Below are positions 45,561 through 55,635 of a stretch of DNA of 64,000 nucleotides, one piece after another. A program made the translations under genes and the position numbers. The stretch's first letter is position 1. Every line of letters begins with the position of its first letter. This stretch comes from Vallitalea maricola (GTDB lineage: Bacteria > Bacillota > Clostridia > Lachnospirales > Vallitaleaceae), in NCBI RefSeq assembly GCF_036985595.1, contig NZ_BTPU01000036.1, forward strand, positions 39,221 to 103,220. Reading direction: 5' to 3'. The notes beneath the pieces were generated by a model. That model made no database searches, had not been told where the DNA came from, and worked only from the letters and a program-made list of their open reading frames with translations.

Positions 45561-46148
45561 ATGAAAAAAAGAATAAGTACTAGGAAGCTCGTATTAGCTT
45601 CAGTAATGGTGGCTATAACTATTATTTTAGCATATACACCACTAGGATTGATTCCTTTGCCACCAATTAACCCAACGATATTACATATACCTACAATAAT
45701 AATAGCTATTGTTGAGGGGCCTATCATGGGGTTGGTAGTCGGTTTAGGATTTGGTGTAGCAACGTTAATTAAAGCATTTATTATGCCGGCGTCACCATTA
45801 GATCCGTTATTTATGAATCCACTTATTTCAGTATTGCCTAGAATATTGATAGGGATTACATCTTATTATGCATATGCAATGATTAAGCACCTATTAGGTA
45901 AAACAAAGAAATATGAATCACTAGCTGTTGGTTTTGGTGCTGTAATAGGTAGTTTTACTAATACTATAGGTGTACTTGGTATGATATTTATAGTATATTC
46001 TGACTTTATAAAAGACAAATTGGGCGTAGAGGCAAAAGCGCTAGTATATTCTGTTGCTACTACAAGCGGTATAGCAGAAGCTGTTCTTGCAGCAGCAGTA
46101 TCTATTTTAGTAGTTTATTCCCTCAAGAAAGCTTTTTATAGAAAATAA
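45561..46148 (+). CDS. ECF transporter substrate-binding (S) component, probable pantothenate type
   Basis: Membrane protein of 195 residues with six helices, the S-component layout. It starts with a basic stretch and ISTRKLVLASVMVAITIILA, then GLIPLPPINPTILHIPTIIIAI, a pattern shared by vitamin-type ECF components. The energising EcfAAT module is not in the window. Pantothenate is inferred only because coaX, which phosphorylates pantothenate, is the next gene (160 bp). CAGGAGGTTGG precedes the ATG. Confidence 0.8.
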   Translation: MKKRISTRKLVLASVMVAITIILAYTPLGLIPLPPINPTILHIPTIIIAIVEGPIMGLVVGLGFGVATLIKAFIMPASPLDPLFMNPLISVLPRILIGITSYYAYAMIKHLLGKTKKYESLAVGFGAVIGSFTNTIGVLGMIFIVYSDFIKDKLGVEAKALVYSVATTSGIAEAVLAAAVSILVVYSLKKAFYRK

Positions 46149-46307
46149 ATAGATGAAGGAGCTGTTGGATAATTCATTTTTCGAGTTGACTATAAGTTTT
46201 GGAAGATAGACTAGGTTTAGATTCCTTAATATTAATGTTTAAAAATATATTTTCCCACAGTTTCTTATTTAATAAAGAAGTAATAGATTATCAAAGGAAG
46301 TGATTGA

Positions 46308-47078
46308 ATGTTATTAGTTATTGATATTGGCAATACTAACATAGTGTTAGGAGCTTATGAAGAAGATAAACTAGTGGCAAATTGGAGAATGACAACAAAA
46401 ACACCTAGAACATCAGATGAATATGGATTATTCATGTATAATTTATTTTTACATAAAGGAATAGATGTAAATGAAGTAAAAGATGTAATCATCGCTTCGG
46501 TAGTTCCTAATATTATGTATTCACTGGTTAATGGTATAATAAAATATTTTAAAACTAATCCTATAATAGTTGGACCCGGGGTAAAAACAGGTATCAATAT
46601 ACGAACAGACAATCCAAAAGAAGTTGGGGCAGATAGAATTGTTAATATAGTAAGTACTTATTATACTTATGGAGGACCTGCTATAGTTATTGATTTTGGA
46701 ACTGCCACTACTTACGATATAGTTACAGAAGATGGAATATTTAATGCAGCAATAACATCACCTGGGCTTAAGATAAGTGCTAATGCTTTATGGCAAAAGG
46801 CAGCTAAACTTCCAGAAATAGAAATCAAGAAACCAAAGACTATTCTTGCAAAGAATACTATTACTAGTATGCAGGCTGGATTGGTTTATGGTTATATAGG
46901 ACAAGTTGAATATATTGTTAAGAAGGTAAAACAAGAAATGAACTTACCTGATATGAAAGTAGTTGCAACTGGCGGACTTGCCAAGATCATCTACAAAGAA
47001 ACAGATGCTATAGATGTATATGATCCAATGTTAACATTGAAGGGACTTAAAATAATACATGATAAAAATAAAAACTGA
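46308..47078 (+). CDS. coaX: type III pantothenate kinase
   Basis: First step of coenzyme A synthesis, 256 residues. The ASKHA-fold phosphate loop is LVIDIGNTNIVLGAY at the N-terminus; GADRIVNIVST and IDFGTATTYDIV carry the pantothenate-site and catalytic aspartates. ATGGLAKI marks the C-terminal ATP region. The ribosome site is AAAGGAAGTGA. dusB follows 8 bp downstream, an arrangement also seen in other Bacillota. Confidence 0.96.
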   Translation: MLLVIDIGNTNIVLGAYEEDKLVANWRMTTKTPRTSDEYGLFMYNLFLHKGIDVNEVKDVIIASVVPNIMYSLVNGIIKYFKTNPIIVGPGVKTGINIRTDNPKEVGADRIVNIVSTYYTYGGPAIVIDFGTATTYDIVTEDGIFNAAITSPGLKISANALWQKAAKLPEIEIKKPKTILAKNTITSMQAGLVYGYIGQVEYIVKKVKQEMNLPDMKVVATGGLAKIIYKETDAIDVYDPMLTLKGLKIIHDKNKN

Positions 47079-47086
47079 GTGATGCT

Positions 47087-48058
47087 ATGAAAATGAAAAT
47101 TGGAAATATAGAGCTTGAGAATAATGTAATATTAGCGCCTATGGCAGGTGTAACTGATTTGCCATACAGACTATTATGCAAAGAACAAGGATGCGGATTA
47201 GTATATACAGAAATGGTAAGCGCAAAAGCTATATACTATAATAATAAGAATACAAAACTATTGATGCAGATAGATGAAAGAGAGCGACCAGTAGCAGTAC
47301 AGCTTTTTGGATCAGAACCAGATCTTATGGCTGATATGGCAAAAAGAATTACTGAAGATAATCCTCTTATAGACATAATTGATATCAATATGGGATGTCC
47401 AGTACCAAAAGTGGTTAATAATAGTGAAGGTTCAGCGCTCATGAAAAATCCCAGATTAATTGGAGAAATAGTGAAGAAGGTTTCTACAGCCATCGATAAA
47501 CCATTAACAATCAAGATTCGAAAAGGTTTTGATGAAAGTAATATCAATGCTGTAGAAGTAGCTAAGATAGCTGAAGAAAACGGAGCTGCTGCTATTGGAG
47601 TACATGGAAGAACCAGAGAACAATATTATAGTGGAAAAGCTGATTGGGATATAATAAAACAAGTTAAAGATACAGTATCAATACCGGTATTAGGCAATGG
47701 AGATGTTTTTGCCCCAGAGGATGCTAAGAGATTATTAGACGAAACTGGTTGCGATGGTATACTTATTGGAAGAGGAGCACAAGGTAACCCTTGGATATTC
47801 AGCAGGATAATACATTATCTAGAAACTGGAGAGGTACTACCTAATCCCACAATAGATGAAATTGTAGATACCATCAACAGACACTTAGAAATGCTGTCAG
47901 AATATAAAGGCACCTACACAGCTATTAGAGAAATGAGAAAGCATATTTCGTGGTATACAAAAGGATTACATGGTTCTGCCCATATAAGAAGAGAAATCAA
48001 TAGTACCCAATCTATGGAGGAACTAAAAGAAAAAATAGCAGAAATAAAATTTATCTGA
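47087..48058 (+). CDS. dusB: tRNA-dihydrouridine synthase, DusB type
   Basis: FMN-dependent reduction of uridine to dihydrouridine in tRNA, 323 residues. The TIM barrel begins NNVILAPMAGVTDLPYRLLC. The catalytic cysteine is in NMGCPVPKVV. FMN-binding residues lie in KIRKGFDESN, GVHGRTREQYY and GRGAQGNPWIF. A C-terminal helical domain follows. The gene lies 8 bp after coaX with a weak ribosome site, so it is probably translated by coupling. Confidence 0.95.
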   Translation: MKMKIGNIELENNVILAPMAGVTDLPYRLLCKEQGCGLVYTEMVSAKAIYYNNKNTKLLMQIDERERPVAVQLFGSEPDLMADMAKRITEDNPLIDIIDINMGCPVPKVVNNSEGSALMKNPRLIGEIVKKVSTAIDKPLTIKIRKGFDESNINAVEVAKIAEENGAAAIGVHGRTREQYYSGKADWDIIKQVKDTVSIPVLGNGDVFAPEDAKRLLDETGCDGILIGRGAQGNPWIFSRIIHYLETGEVLPNPTIDEIVDTINRHLEMLSEYKGTYTAIREMRKHISWYTKGLHGSAHIRREINSTQSMEELKEKIAEIKFI

Positions 48059-48130
48059 TTATAAAAAAACATGTATAAAAACTCGATTATGTTAATAAGT
48101 TATACTAAAACATAATTTGAAGTGAGTTAT

Positions 48131-49075
48131 ATGTATAAAAAATATGCAATCATAAGTTGTAATAAAGAAATCGGAGACATTAATTTTCGTAACCCATTCA
48201 TTAGATTCTTTCCCAAAAAAATGATAAGGAATTATATAATAAAAAAGCTTCCCCTTAATATAACAGAAATTGATTATTTGGGTAATTTAGGACTAGACAT
48301 AAAATTACCTATTACAGAAGAAGAATTGATTGAAGAAGAGTACACGAAAGTAATTATTGACGAATTTAACAGAAGGCATTTAATCTATAATATCAATACC
48401 TTAGTCATATCAAAAGAGCTTAAGGACTATAGGGATTACTTTGAATCAATTATAGGTGACGAAAAAGCTGTTCAGTTGTTGTACATTGATAAAGTGATAA
48501 AAAAAATAATAAATTTGATTAATAAAGAATTAAAAGATATGAATTTTGTTATAATAGATGGAGATAATAGTAAAACAAGATTTATTATTGATAATATATA
48601 TCAAGGAATTAATTCATTGACTATAGTAACTTCGAAGCCCGAGATATTTGAAGAAAGAGTTGATGAAATATATGATGAAACAGGTCTAGCTGTTGGGATA
48701 ACCAATTATAATGTAAATCAAGAAATATCAAGTGATATAATTATTAATTGCAATGGCGATAAGGATAAAATATTCTACTCCTTTGATGAAGGTTCATATA
48801 TTATTGATTTCGTATCAGATGATGATAAAGTCAAGAATATACTAATAAAAAGAAATGATATTAATATAATAACCGGTGTTGATATGTATGTTGATAATCA
48901 TTTGATGAGCAAAGAATTACTACATGGTATTTTACTTAATGAGAATAGAATGTTAAGAAGCATGTTCTTATATGGCTATAAAACAAATATGTATGAAAGA
49001 CTGGATAAGATCAAGAGCAAATATCATGTTACAATTGGTAATATATATCAGAGGGGGGAAGAATTGCAGTCTTAA
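48131..49075 (+). CDS. conserved protein of unknown function, possible Rossmann-like domain
   Basis: Cytoplasmic protein of 314 residues with no motif I can name. The middle (about 135-180) looks like a nucleotide-binding beta-alpha-beta unit: MNFVIIDGDNSKTRFIIDNI then INSLTIVTSKPEIFEERVDE. It lacks a GxGxxG loop. Mature-length proteins of this kind occur before greA in clostridia as far as I recall. A GTG at 48122 is an alternative start. The gap from dusB is about 70 bp; greA starts 295 bp later. Confidence 0.65.
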   Translation: MYKKYAIISCNKEIGDINFRNPFIRFFPKKMIRNYIIKKLPLNITEIDYLGNLGLDIKLPITEEELIEEEYTKVIIDEFNRRHLIYNINTLVISKELKDYRDYFESIIGDEKAVQLLYIDKVIKKIINLINKELKDMNFVIIDGDNSKTRFIIDNIYQGINSLTIVTSKPEIFEERVDEIYDETGLAVGITNYNVNQEISSDIIINCNGDKDKIFYSFDEGSYIIDFVSDDDKVKNILIKRNDINIITGVDMYVDNHLMSKELLHGILLNENRMLRSMFLYGYKTNMYERLDKIKSKYHVTIGNIYQRGEELQS

Positions 49076-49370
49076 GCTTTTCTGAACTATTTTTATATTG
49101 ACAACTTGTTATTATTAAGTTATAATACCTTGAATATGAATAATATAACATTACAAAAATTAGAAATATTGTATTGGGGAGTCATTAAGATTGTATGTTG
49201 TATTAATAAATTGATATATACGTTTAATTAATTAATTTATTAATATATATTAATTAAATGTTTTATCTTGATAAACAAGGTAATCATATTGAACTAGACA
49301 TATAAAGATAGTTCATATATTACTAGTTTTATTATTATATAAAATATATTAAGAGGAAGGGTGTAGCAAG

Positions 49371-49847
49371 ATGCCTGACAAAAAAGTAATACTAACATAT
49401 AGTGGATTAAGGGAATTAGAAGACGAATTACAGAATCTAAAAGTAGTAAGAAGAAAAGATGTTGCAGAAAAGATAAAAGAAGCCAGAGCTCAAGGTGATT
49501 TATCTGAAAATGCAGAATATGATGCGGCAAAAGAAGAACAAGGCGAAATTGAATCTAGAATAATAGAACTTGAAAAAATACTTAAAAACGCTGAAGTAAT
49601 TGACGAAGAAGAAATATCATTAGATACCATTAGTGTAGGTTGCAAAGTGAAGATATATGATCTAGAATTTGAAGAAGAAATTGACTATGCAATTGTAGGT
49701 TCAACAGAGGCAGATCCATTAAAATATAAAATATCGAATGAATCACCAGTGGGAAGTGCCTTAATTGGTTCAAAAATAGGTGATTTAGTAGAAGCTGAAA
49801 CTCCTTATGGGGTTGTAAAACTAAAAGTGTTAGACATTCATAGATAA
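49371..49847 (+). CDS. greA: transcription elongation factor GreA
   Basis: Rescues backtracked RNA polymerase by stimulating transcript cleavage, 158 residues. The N-terminal coiled coil has ARAQGDLSENAEYDAAKEEQ with the acidic tip residues. The C-terminal FKBP-like domain ends GDLVEAETPYGVVKLKVL. The preceding 295-bp gap is AT-rich with TTAATTAATTAATTTATTAA-type palindromes and no clear gene. lysS follows after 73 bp. Confidence 0.97.
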   Translation: MPDKKVILTYSGLRELEDELQNLKVVRRKDVAEKIKEARAQGDLSENAEYDAAKEEQGEIESRIIELEKILKNAEVIDEEEISLDTISVGCKVKIYDLEFEEEIDYAIVGSTEADPLKYKISNESPVGSALIGSKIGDLVEAETPYGVVKLKVLDIHR

Positions 49848-49920
49848 AATATAAACATGAATATAATAAAAAATTATATAAACAAAAGAGTAAACAATAA
49901 TATACAAGGAGGACTTGTAA

Positions 49921-51417
49921 GTGTCAGATAATAATAGTAACAACCAAGGCAAAGAACAGGACCTTAATGAACTCCTAAAAATTAGAAGAGATAAACTAGC
50001 TGGGTTACAAGAAAAAGGAAAAAATCCTTTTGAACTCACTAAATTTAGTGTGGATTATCATAGTAATGAAATTATCAATGGTTTTGAGGAGTTAGAAGGC
50101 AAAGAAGTTACAATTGCAGGTAGAATCATGACTAAACGTGTTATGGGAAAGGCTTCTTTCTGTCACATAGCTGATAGAAATGGACAAATCCAATCATATG
50201 TGAGAAAAGATGCAATTGGTGAAGAAGAATATGCCGAATTCAAACATTATGACTTAGGTGATATTGTTGGTATAAAAGGTGAAGTATTCAGAACTCAAAA
50301 AGGTGAAATATCAATAAAAGCTCATGAAGTAACTTTACTATCAAAGAGTTTACAGATTTTACCTGAAAAATATCATGGATTAAAAGATACTGATACAAGA
50401 TATCGTCAAAGATATCTAGATTTAATTGTTAATCCAGAAGTAAAGGATACTTTCATAACTAGATCCAAGATTATAAAAGAAATTAGGAATGTACTTGATA
50501 ATAGAGGATACTTAGAAGTAGAAACACCAGTACTTAATACAATATCAGGAGGAGCATCCGCAAGACCATTCATTACACATCATAATGCTCTTGATATGGA
50601 ATTGTACATGAGAATTGCTCTTGAATTACCATTAAAGAGATTAATTGTAGGTGGATTTGAGAGAGTATATGAAATCGGTAGAGTATTCAGAAATGAAGGA
50701 TTATCAGTAAGACATAACCCTGAATTCACATTACTTGAATTATATGAAGCATATACAGATTATCATGGCATGATGGATTTAACCGAAGAACTTATTCGTA
50801 CAGTAGCTAAGAATGTATTAGGAACTACTACTGTTACATATGATGAGGTAGAAATAGATCTTGGTAAACCATTTGCAAGACTATCAATGTTAGATGCAGT
50901 TAAGCAATATGCTAATGTTGATTTTGATGAAATAGAAACAGATGAACAAGCAAAAGAATTAGCTAAAAAGCATCATATAGAATTTGAAAAACACCATAAA
51001 AAAGGTGATATCCTCAATCTTTTCTTTGAGGAATATGTTGAAGAACATCTTGTTCAACCAACATTCATAATTGATCACCCAGTAGAAATCTCACCTCTTG
51101 CTAAGAGAAAGCCTGAGAAACCAGATTATACTGAGAGATTTGAATTATTTATTACAAAAAGAGAATTTGCTAATGCCTTCTCAGAGTTGAATGATCCAAT
51201 CGATCAAAGACAAAGATTTGAGAGACAAGAAGAACTTCGTGCAGCTGGAGATGAAGAAGCCAGCATGATCGATGAAGATTTCCTTACTGCATTAGAATAT
51301 GGAATGCCTCCAACAGGAGGACTTGGAATAGGTATCGACAGATTGGTTATGTTATTAACTAATTCATATTCAATCAGAGACGTATTATTATTCCCAACAA
51401 TGAAAAATAAAGAGTAG
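49921..51417 (+). CDS. lysS: lysyl-tRNA synthetase, class II
   Basis: Charges tRNA-Lys, 498 residues. The N-terminal OB fold (VTIAGRIMTKRVMGKASFCH) binds the anticodon. Class II motifs are visible: motif 1 near RGYLEVETPVLNTI, motif 2 in FERVYEIGRVFRNEGLSVRH, and motif 3 in GLGIGIDRLVMLL. The start is GTG at 49921 with AAGGAGGACTT upstream. No T-box leader is seen before it; greA-lysS look like one unit ending at a terminator. Confidence 0.97.
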   Translation: MSDNNSNNQGKEQDLNELLKIRRDKLAGLQEKGKNPFELTKFSVDYHSNEIINGFEELEGKEVTIAGRIMTKRVMGKASFCHIADRNGQIQSYVRKDAIGEEEYAEFKHYDLGDIVGIKGEVFRTQKGEISIKAHEVTLLSKSLQILPEKYHGLKDTDTRYRQRYLDLIVNPEVKDTFITRSKIIKEIRNVLDNRGYLEVETPVLNTISGGASARPFITHHNALDMELYMRIALELPLKRLIVGGFERVYEIGRVFRNEGLSVRHNPEFTLLELYEAYTDYHGMMDLTEELIRTVAKNVLGTTTVTYDEVEIDLGKPFARLSMLDAVKQYANVDFDEIETDEQAKELAKKHHIEFEKHHKKGDILNLFFEEYVEEHLVQPTFIIDHPVEISPLAKRKPEKPDYTERFELFITKREFANAFSELNDPIDQRQRFERQEELRAAGDEEASMIDEDFLTALEYGMPPTGGLGIGIDRLVMLLTNSYSIRDVLLFPTMKNKE

Positions 51418-51794
51418 ATATAAATAAAAAGCCTCTATTATGAGGTTTTTTTATTGTCCTGTAATAAACATGGTTTGTTTACATACCTAATCATGTTATG
51501 GTATACTGTATAAGTTATTTACATAAGCTTTGTATTTAATAATATAGTGATAGAAGTTATAAATTACGTAATATTTATATGAATCAGAAGAATAATATCA
51601 TTATTTGGAATAAGTTAGCAATAAATATGATTAAGAAATCTAATGAGTGTTATAATATAAATAAAGTAATTTATCTACTAAAAAAGTGTCGAAAATAACT
51701 TTTTTATGTGCTATAATCTAAATAATACTATATTCATGACTGAGATATTTAACTGAGGAAAATAATAAATCAATTGAAAAGAGGGAATGAATGA
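51418..51794. other. intergenic region with extended -10 promoter and a Spo0A-box-like heptamer
   Basis: After the lysS terminator this 377-bp AT-rich gap has TGC-TATAAT (TATAAT at 51712-51717). TGTCGAA, the Spo0A-box heptamer, lies at 51687-51693 over the expected -35, inside a weak stem of AAAAAAGT and ACTTTTTT. Such heptamers occur by chance several times in a window this size. Confidence 0.5.
51425..51453 (+). terminator. terminator after lysS
   Basis: GCCTC (51431-51435) pairs with GAGG(T) (51442-51446) and a run of seven T follows; a matching A run precedes the stem. Confidence 0.85.
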
Positions 51795-53039
51795 ATGGCT
51801 TATCGTAAGAGACAACGTAATACAAGAAAATATTGGTTCTTGATTTTATTAATAGCGTTGATAATTTGTGCTCCATTTGTATATAAATACTTAACTAATA
51901 AAGATGGTGATGTAAATAACTTTATCAGTAGTATTATTAAACCAGGAGAATCAACAGTAGAAACTCTGGAAGTTGGATTCAACGATTATCTAGAAAGTCC
52001 TGGGGTCAGCTATAATTTGTATAGCGAAGCGCCAAAAGTAAAGGGGCTATATGTAAATGCATCTGCAGTAAGCAGTAAGGAAAGATTCAATACCTTAATA
52101 GATATAGCTAATACTACAGAGGTAAATGCGTTTGTTATAGATGTTAAAAATGATTCAGGTAGAATTACATTTGATATGGATAATCCACAATCAGATGAAA
52201 TTAATGCAGAAGTAAAATATATGAAAGACATTAATGTTGTCATGGATAGACTATATGAAAATGATATCTATCCAATAGCACGTATCGTAGCATTTAAAGA
52301 TCCTTGGTCATCAAAAAAAATAACAGATCTTGCTATTAAGAATAAAGACGGCAGTCTTTGGATGTACGATAAAGTATCATGGCTTAATCCTTATAATAAA
52401 GATACTTGGGATTATGTCCTTAATGTTGCTAAAAAAGCTGCAGAAGTTGGATTCAAAGAAATTCAATTTGACTATATAAGATTTGAAGCTACAAGAAGCT
52501 TGAATAATGCAGATTTTGGCGTGGATGCTGAAAATAAAACAAGGATGGAAGTAATCTCTGAGTTTGTAGCATATGCAATGAAAGAATTAGAACCATATAA
52601 TGTCAAAGTATCAGCTGATGTATTTGGTACTATTATTACAAGTAAAGTAGATGCAAAAGCTATAGGACAAGATTACTTAGATATGGCAGAAAAATTAGAT
52701 GTCATCTGCCCAATGGTATATCCTTCACATTATGGAAAAGGTTTCTTTGGAATACCAAGAGATAAACATTCAGACTTATATCCATATGAGACAATACTAG
52801 GTTCAATGACAGCATCAAATGAAAAATATAAAGAATTAAATGGTAAGAAAGCAGCTATAGTAAGACCTTGGCTTCAAGCCTTTACAGCATCTTATCTAAG
52901 AAAACCAAATTATAAGTCTTATGGTCCAGAAGAAATACGTGCTCAGATACAAGCAACATATGATGCAGGTCTTGAAGAATGGATTTTATGGCATGCTGGT
53001 TCAAAATATAATAAAGATGCATTATTAAAAGAGCAATAG
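51795..53039 (+). CDS. membrane-anchored putative glycoside hydrolase (DUF4015)
   Basis: Surface protein of 414 residues. A basic N-terminus and one membrane helix (YWFLILLIALIICAPFVYKY) anchor a TIM-barrel domain that starts VKGLYVNASAVSSKERFNTL. Acidic residues typical of the family lie in NAFVIDVKNDSG, EIQFDYIRFEA and VSADVFGT. DUF4015 is related to GH13-like barrels but substrate and activity are unknown. It precedes two membrane proteins and the cda operon on the same strand, so a cell-wall role is plausible. Confidence 0.83.
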   Translation: MAYRKRQRNTRKYWFLILLIALIICAPFVYKYLTNKDGDVNNFISSIIKPGESTVETLEVGFNDYLESPGVSYNLYSEAPKVKGLYVNASAVSSKERFNTLIDIANTTEVNAFVIDVKNDSGRITFDMDNPQSDEINAEVKYMKDINVVMDRLYENDIYPIARIVAFKDPWSSKKITDLAIKNKDGSLWMYDKVSWLNPYNKDTWDYVLNVAKKAAEVGFKEIQFDYIRFEATRSLNNADFGVDAENKTRMEVISEFVAYAMKELEPYNVKVSADVFGTIITSKVDAKAIGQDYLDMAEKLDVICPMVYPSHYGKGFFGIPRDKHSDLYPYETILGSMTASNEKYKELNGKKAAIVRPWLQAFTASYLRKPNYKSYGPEEIRAQIQATYDAGLEEWILWHAGSKYNKDALLKEQ

Positions 53040-53080
53040 TGCTTCATAACAGCTACTTTATTGAAACGGGGTGAGTACTT

Positions 53081-53458
53081 GTGAATAAAGAAAAAGTAAA
53101 GATTATGACTAATCTTGCTATATACGAAAAAAATGTAGGAAAAGAAGATTTCTCTGTAAATGGGCATTTTAAGTCAAATTATATATCCTACAATAACTTT
53201 AAAACACGATTAGGCGTTTTGGTAGCAATGTGCATTATATTCGGCGGGGACTTAATGAGAAGAGTCTCTAGAGATCTCAATAGTATAGGAGATATAAATT
53301 ATATTGGTATAGGTATTAAGTATCTTGTAATATTAGTTGTTGTACTAGCAATTTACACAATCATTTCAACAATCATTTATAGGAAAAGATATAGAAGCGC
53401 TGAAATAAGAATTGGAAAATATAAAAAGCTACTTAGCAAGCTGGATGAGTATAAGTAG
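53081..53458 (+). CDS. small membrane protein of unknown function
   Basis: A protein of 125 residues with two membrane segments (TRLGVLVAMCIIFGGDLM and GIKYLVILVVVLAIYTIIST) and a basic C-terminus (KRYRSAEIRIGKYKKLLSKL). The start is GTG at 53081 with GGGGTGAG upstream. It lies 32 bp before a larger membrane protein gene and is probably translated with it. No family is recognised. Confidence 0.65.
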   Translation: MNKEKVKIMTNLAIYEKNVGKEDFSVNGHFKSNYISYNNFKTRLGVLVAMCIIFGGDLMRRVSRDLNSIGDINYIGIGIKYLVILVVVLAIYTIISTIIYRKRYRSAEIRIGKYKKLLSKLDEYK

Positions 53459-53490
53459 TGTAGATTTTATTCAAGGAGGAAATTTTAGTT

Positions 53491-54432
53491 ATGACTAAGC
53501 TTTATGAGATAAGGGAAGTGCTCATAACACTGTACAAACGATATGAAAGATTTATAGTGCCTATAACTAGATTTATATTGGCATTAATGGTATTTATTAG
53601 ATTAAATGGGTTTTTGAATTTTGCAAAGGTACTTAATAAACCAGTAGTGAATATATTACTAGCGGCAGTAGCTAGTTTTATTCCTGGCAATTGGTTAGTA
53701 CTCTTATTAATATTTATAATTAGTACTCATTTATTCTATGTTTCAATTGAAGCTTTAGCAATAATTTTTGTAATGATGATAATAATATACTTGATGTATA
53801 TTAGGATATTCCCTAGAATGGGTTATTTCATAGTTGCAGTTCCACTGCTCTTTTCACTAGGAATGCCATATGTAGTACCTATTTTTGCAGGATTATTTGT
53901 TGGTCCAATAGCAATAGTACCAGTTTGCATTGGGGTTGGTGTCTACTTTTTTTCAAGTCACATGCCAACTATTTTATCAATAAAAGCAGCAGATCTAACA
54001 GATTTACCAGATTCACTTATGAGTATGTACAAATCAATTACAGATTCACTGCTTAATGACAAAGCTATGATGTTAACAATTATTATATTTATTGCAGTTA
54101 TGTTGATTACATATTTTGTAAGCCGTTTAGAAATAGATTATGTATGGTACATTGCCATTGTAGCAGGTAGTATTACTAACTTGTTAGGATTTACCATTGG
54201 AACTATTATATTGAAGACTGATATCAGCATAATAGGAGTTGTATTGGGTTCTATATTATCGATAGTTTTTGTTTCTGCTTGTCAATTCTTAAAAGTATGT
54301 TTAAACTATACAAGAGCTGAGAAAGTGCAGTTTGAAGATGATGATTACATCTATTACGTGAAAGCTATACCTAAGATTAAGATTGGAAAACAGATTAAGA
54401 AAGTTAAGCGTATAAATAATATAACAAAATAA
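53491..54432 (+). CDS. polytopic membrane protein of unknown function
   Basis: Integral membrane protein of 313 residues with eight or so predicted segments and a conserved cytoplasmic tail (VQFEDDDYIYYVKAIPKIKI). I recall this EDD-YYYVKAVPK tail from conserved Lachnospirales proteins encoded next to cdaA, but no activity is known to me. AAGGAGGAAA precedes the ATG. A terminator separates it from cdaA. Confidence 0.7.
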   Translation: MTKLYEIREVLITLYKRYERFIVPITRFILALMVFIRLNGFLNFAKVLNKPVVNILLAAVASFIPGNWLVLLLIFIISTHLFYVSIEALAIIFVMMIIIYLMYIRIFPRMGYFIVAVPLLFSLGMPYVVPIFAGLFVGPIAIVPVCIGVGVYFFSSHMPTILSIKAADLTDLPDSLMSMYKSITDSLLNDKAMMLTIIIFIAVMLITYFVSRLEIDYVWYIAIVAGSITNLLGFTIGTIILKTDISIIGVVLGSILSIVFVSACQFLKVCLNYTRAEKVQFEDDDYIYYVKAIPKIKIGKQIKKVKRINNITK

Positions 54433-54466
54433 TATGAAATCTATTAATAAATAATGAATTAACATG

Positions 54467-54497
54467 ACGAAGCGGTCTTATGACTCTTCGTTTTTTT
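54467..54497 (+). terminator. terminator before cdaA
   Basis: ACGAAG (54467-54472) pairs with CTTCGT (54486-54491), with GTC/GAC pairing inside, followed by seven T. Confidence 0.85.
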
Positions 54498-54768
54498 CTA
54501 AAAATATAACATTTTTCTAAAAGCAAGTTATAGAATATATTTTTGAAAAAATTTTATAAAATCTATTTTTATAAAGTATAAATAATGATATAATAAGTTA
54601 CATATAAGTTAATCTTTTGTAACTAGAAGAAGTATCAATTATATACGCCCATTGGCCTTATAATATTAAAATAATTTAATGAATTTATTTTTAAAATAAG
54701 GTATAGGTTAATATTGGTAGAATGAATAGTCTAAGATTGATAGAAGCATGGTTAAAGAGGGTGTAATA
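54498..54768. other. cdaA leader region
   Basis: TGA-TATAAT (TATAAT at 54589-54594) is an extended -10 on the plus strand; no good -35 is present. It would give cdaA a leader of about 165 nt, in which I see no known riboswitch. Confidence 0.5.
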
Positions 54769-55635
54769 TTGGAAGATTTGAATAACTTTTGGCAAAATTT
54801 AAAAATGATACGATTTGATTTACCTATAATAGGCGTAAAAGATGTAATTGAAATAGCTTTGATTGCATTTGTGATATATCAACTTTTAAAATGGGTTAGA
54901 GGTACTAGAGCTTGGACACTTTTTAAAGGTTTATTAATAATATCTATTATTGCATTCATATCAATGATTCTCGAACTTAATACTATAACTTTTATATTTG
55001 TTAAAACCATAAATACTGGAATCATAGCCTTGCTAATTGTATTTCAACCAGAACTTAGAAGTGCATTAGAACAGCTTGGTAGAAGAAATTTTTTCTCTAC
55101 TTTCTTAATATTTGAAGAGCAGAAAGATAAAAAAGAGAAGATTTCATTAAAAGCAATAGAAGAAATTGTAACAGCAACAGAAGAGATGGCAAAATTCAAA
55201 ACAGGAGCATTAATAGTTGTTGAAAGAGAAGTAAAACTTGGAGAATATGAACGAACTGGAATTCCATTGAATGCAACTATAACAAGTCAATTACTTATAA
55301 ATATATTTGAACACAATACTCCGCTTCATGATGGGGCAATTATAATTCGTAATAATAAGATAGTTGCTGCAACATGCTACTTACCTCTTTCAGATAATAT
55401 GAGTCTAAGTAAAGAGTTAGGCACAAGGCATAGAGCAGCAGTTGGTATAACTGAAGTTTCTGACTGTATAGTTATCATAATTTCAGAAGAAACAGGAAAT
55501 GTATCAATGGCATTAGGTGGTAATATAATTAGAAATGTAGATAGTGATTATTTGAAAAATAAATTAGTCTATCAAAAGAAGACAGCTGACATAAAGAAAT
55601 TTAAAATTTGGAAAGGTAGACAAAGAAATGGGTAA
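54769..55635 (+). CDS. cdaA: diadenylate cyclase CdaA
   Basis: Membrane-bound synthase of c-di-AMP, 288 residues from the TTG start. Three membrane helices in the first 95 residues are followed by the DAC domain with both signatures, HDGAIIIRNNKIVAA and LGTRHRAAVGI. AGAGGGTG (54756-54762) is spaced for TTG 54769; an ATG at 54748 has no ribosome site and would add seven residues. Its end overlaps cdaR by 8 bp and glmM follows, the classic cdaA-cdaR-glmM order. c-di-AMP probably also controls the KtrAB system encoded at 15.7-17.7 kb. Confidence 0.96.
   Translation: MEDLNNFWQNLKMIRFDLPIIGVKDVIEIALIAFVIYQLLKWVRGTRAWTLFKGLLIISIIAFISMILELNTITFIFVKTINTGIIALLIVFQPELRSALEQLGRRNFFSTFLIFEEQKDKKEKISLKAIEEIVTATEEMAKFKTGALIVVEREVKLGEYERTGIPLNATITSQLLINIFEHNTPLHDGAIIIRNNKIVAATCYLPLSDNMSLSKELGTRHRAAVGITEVSDCIVIIISEETGNVSMALGGNIIRNVDSDYLKNKLVYQKKTADIKKFKIWKGRQRNG

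Noticed and set aside
49200..49262. AT palindromes before greA as a replication or regulatory site
   Set aside because: TTAATTAATT-type runs are low-complexity sequence expected at this base composition.
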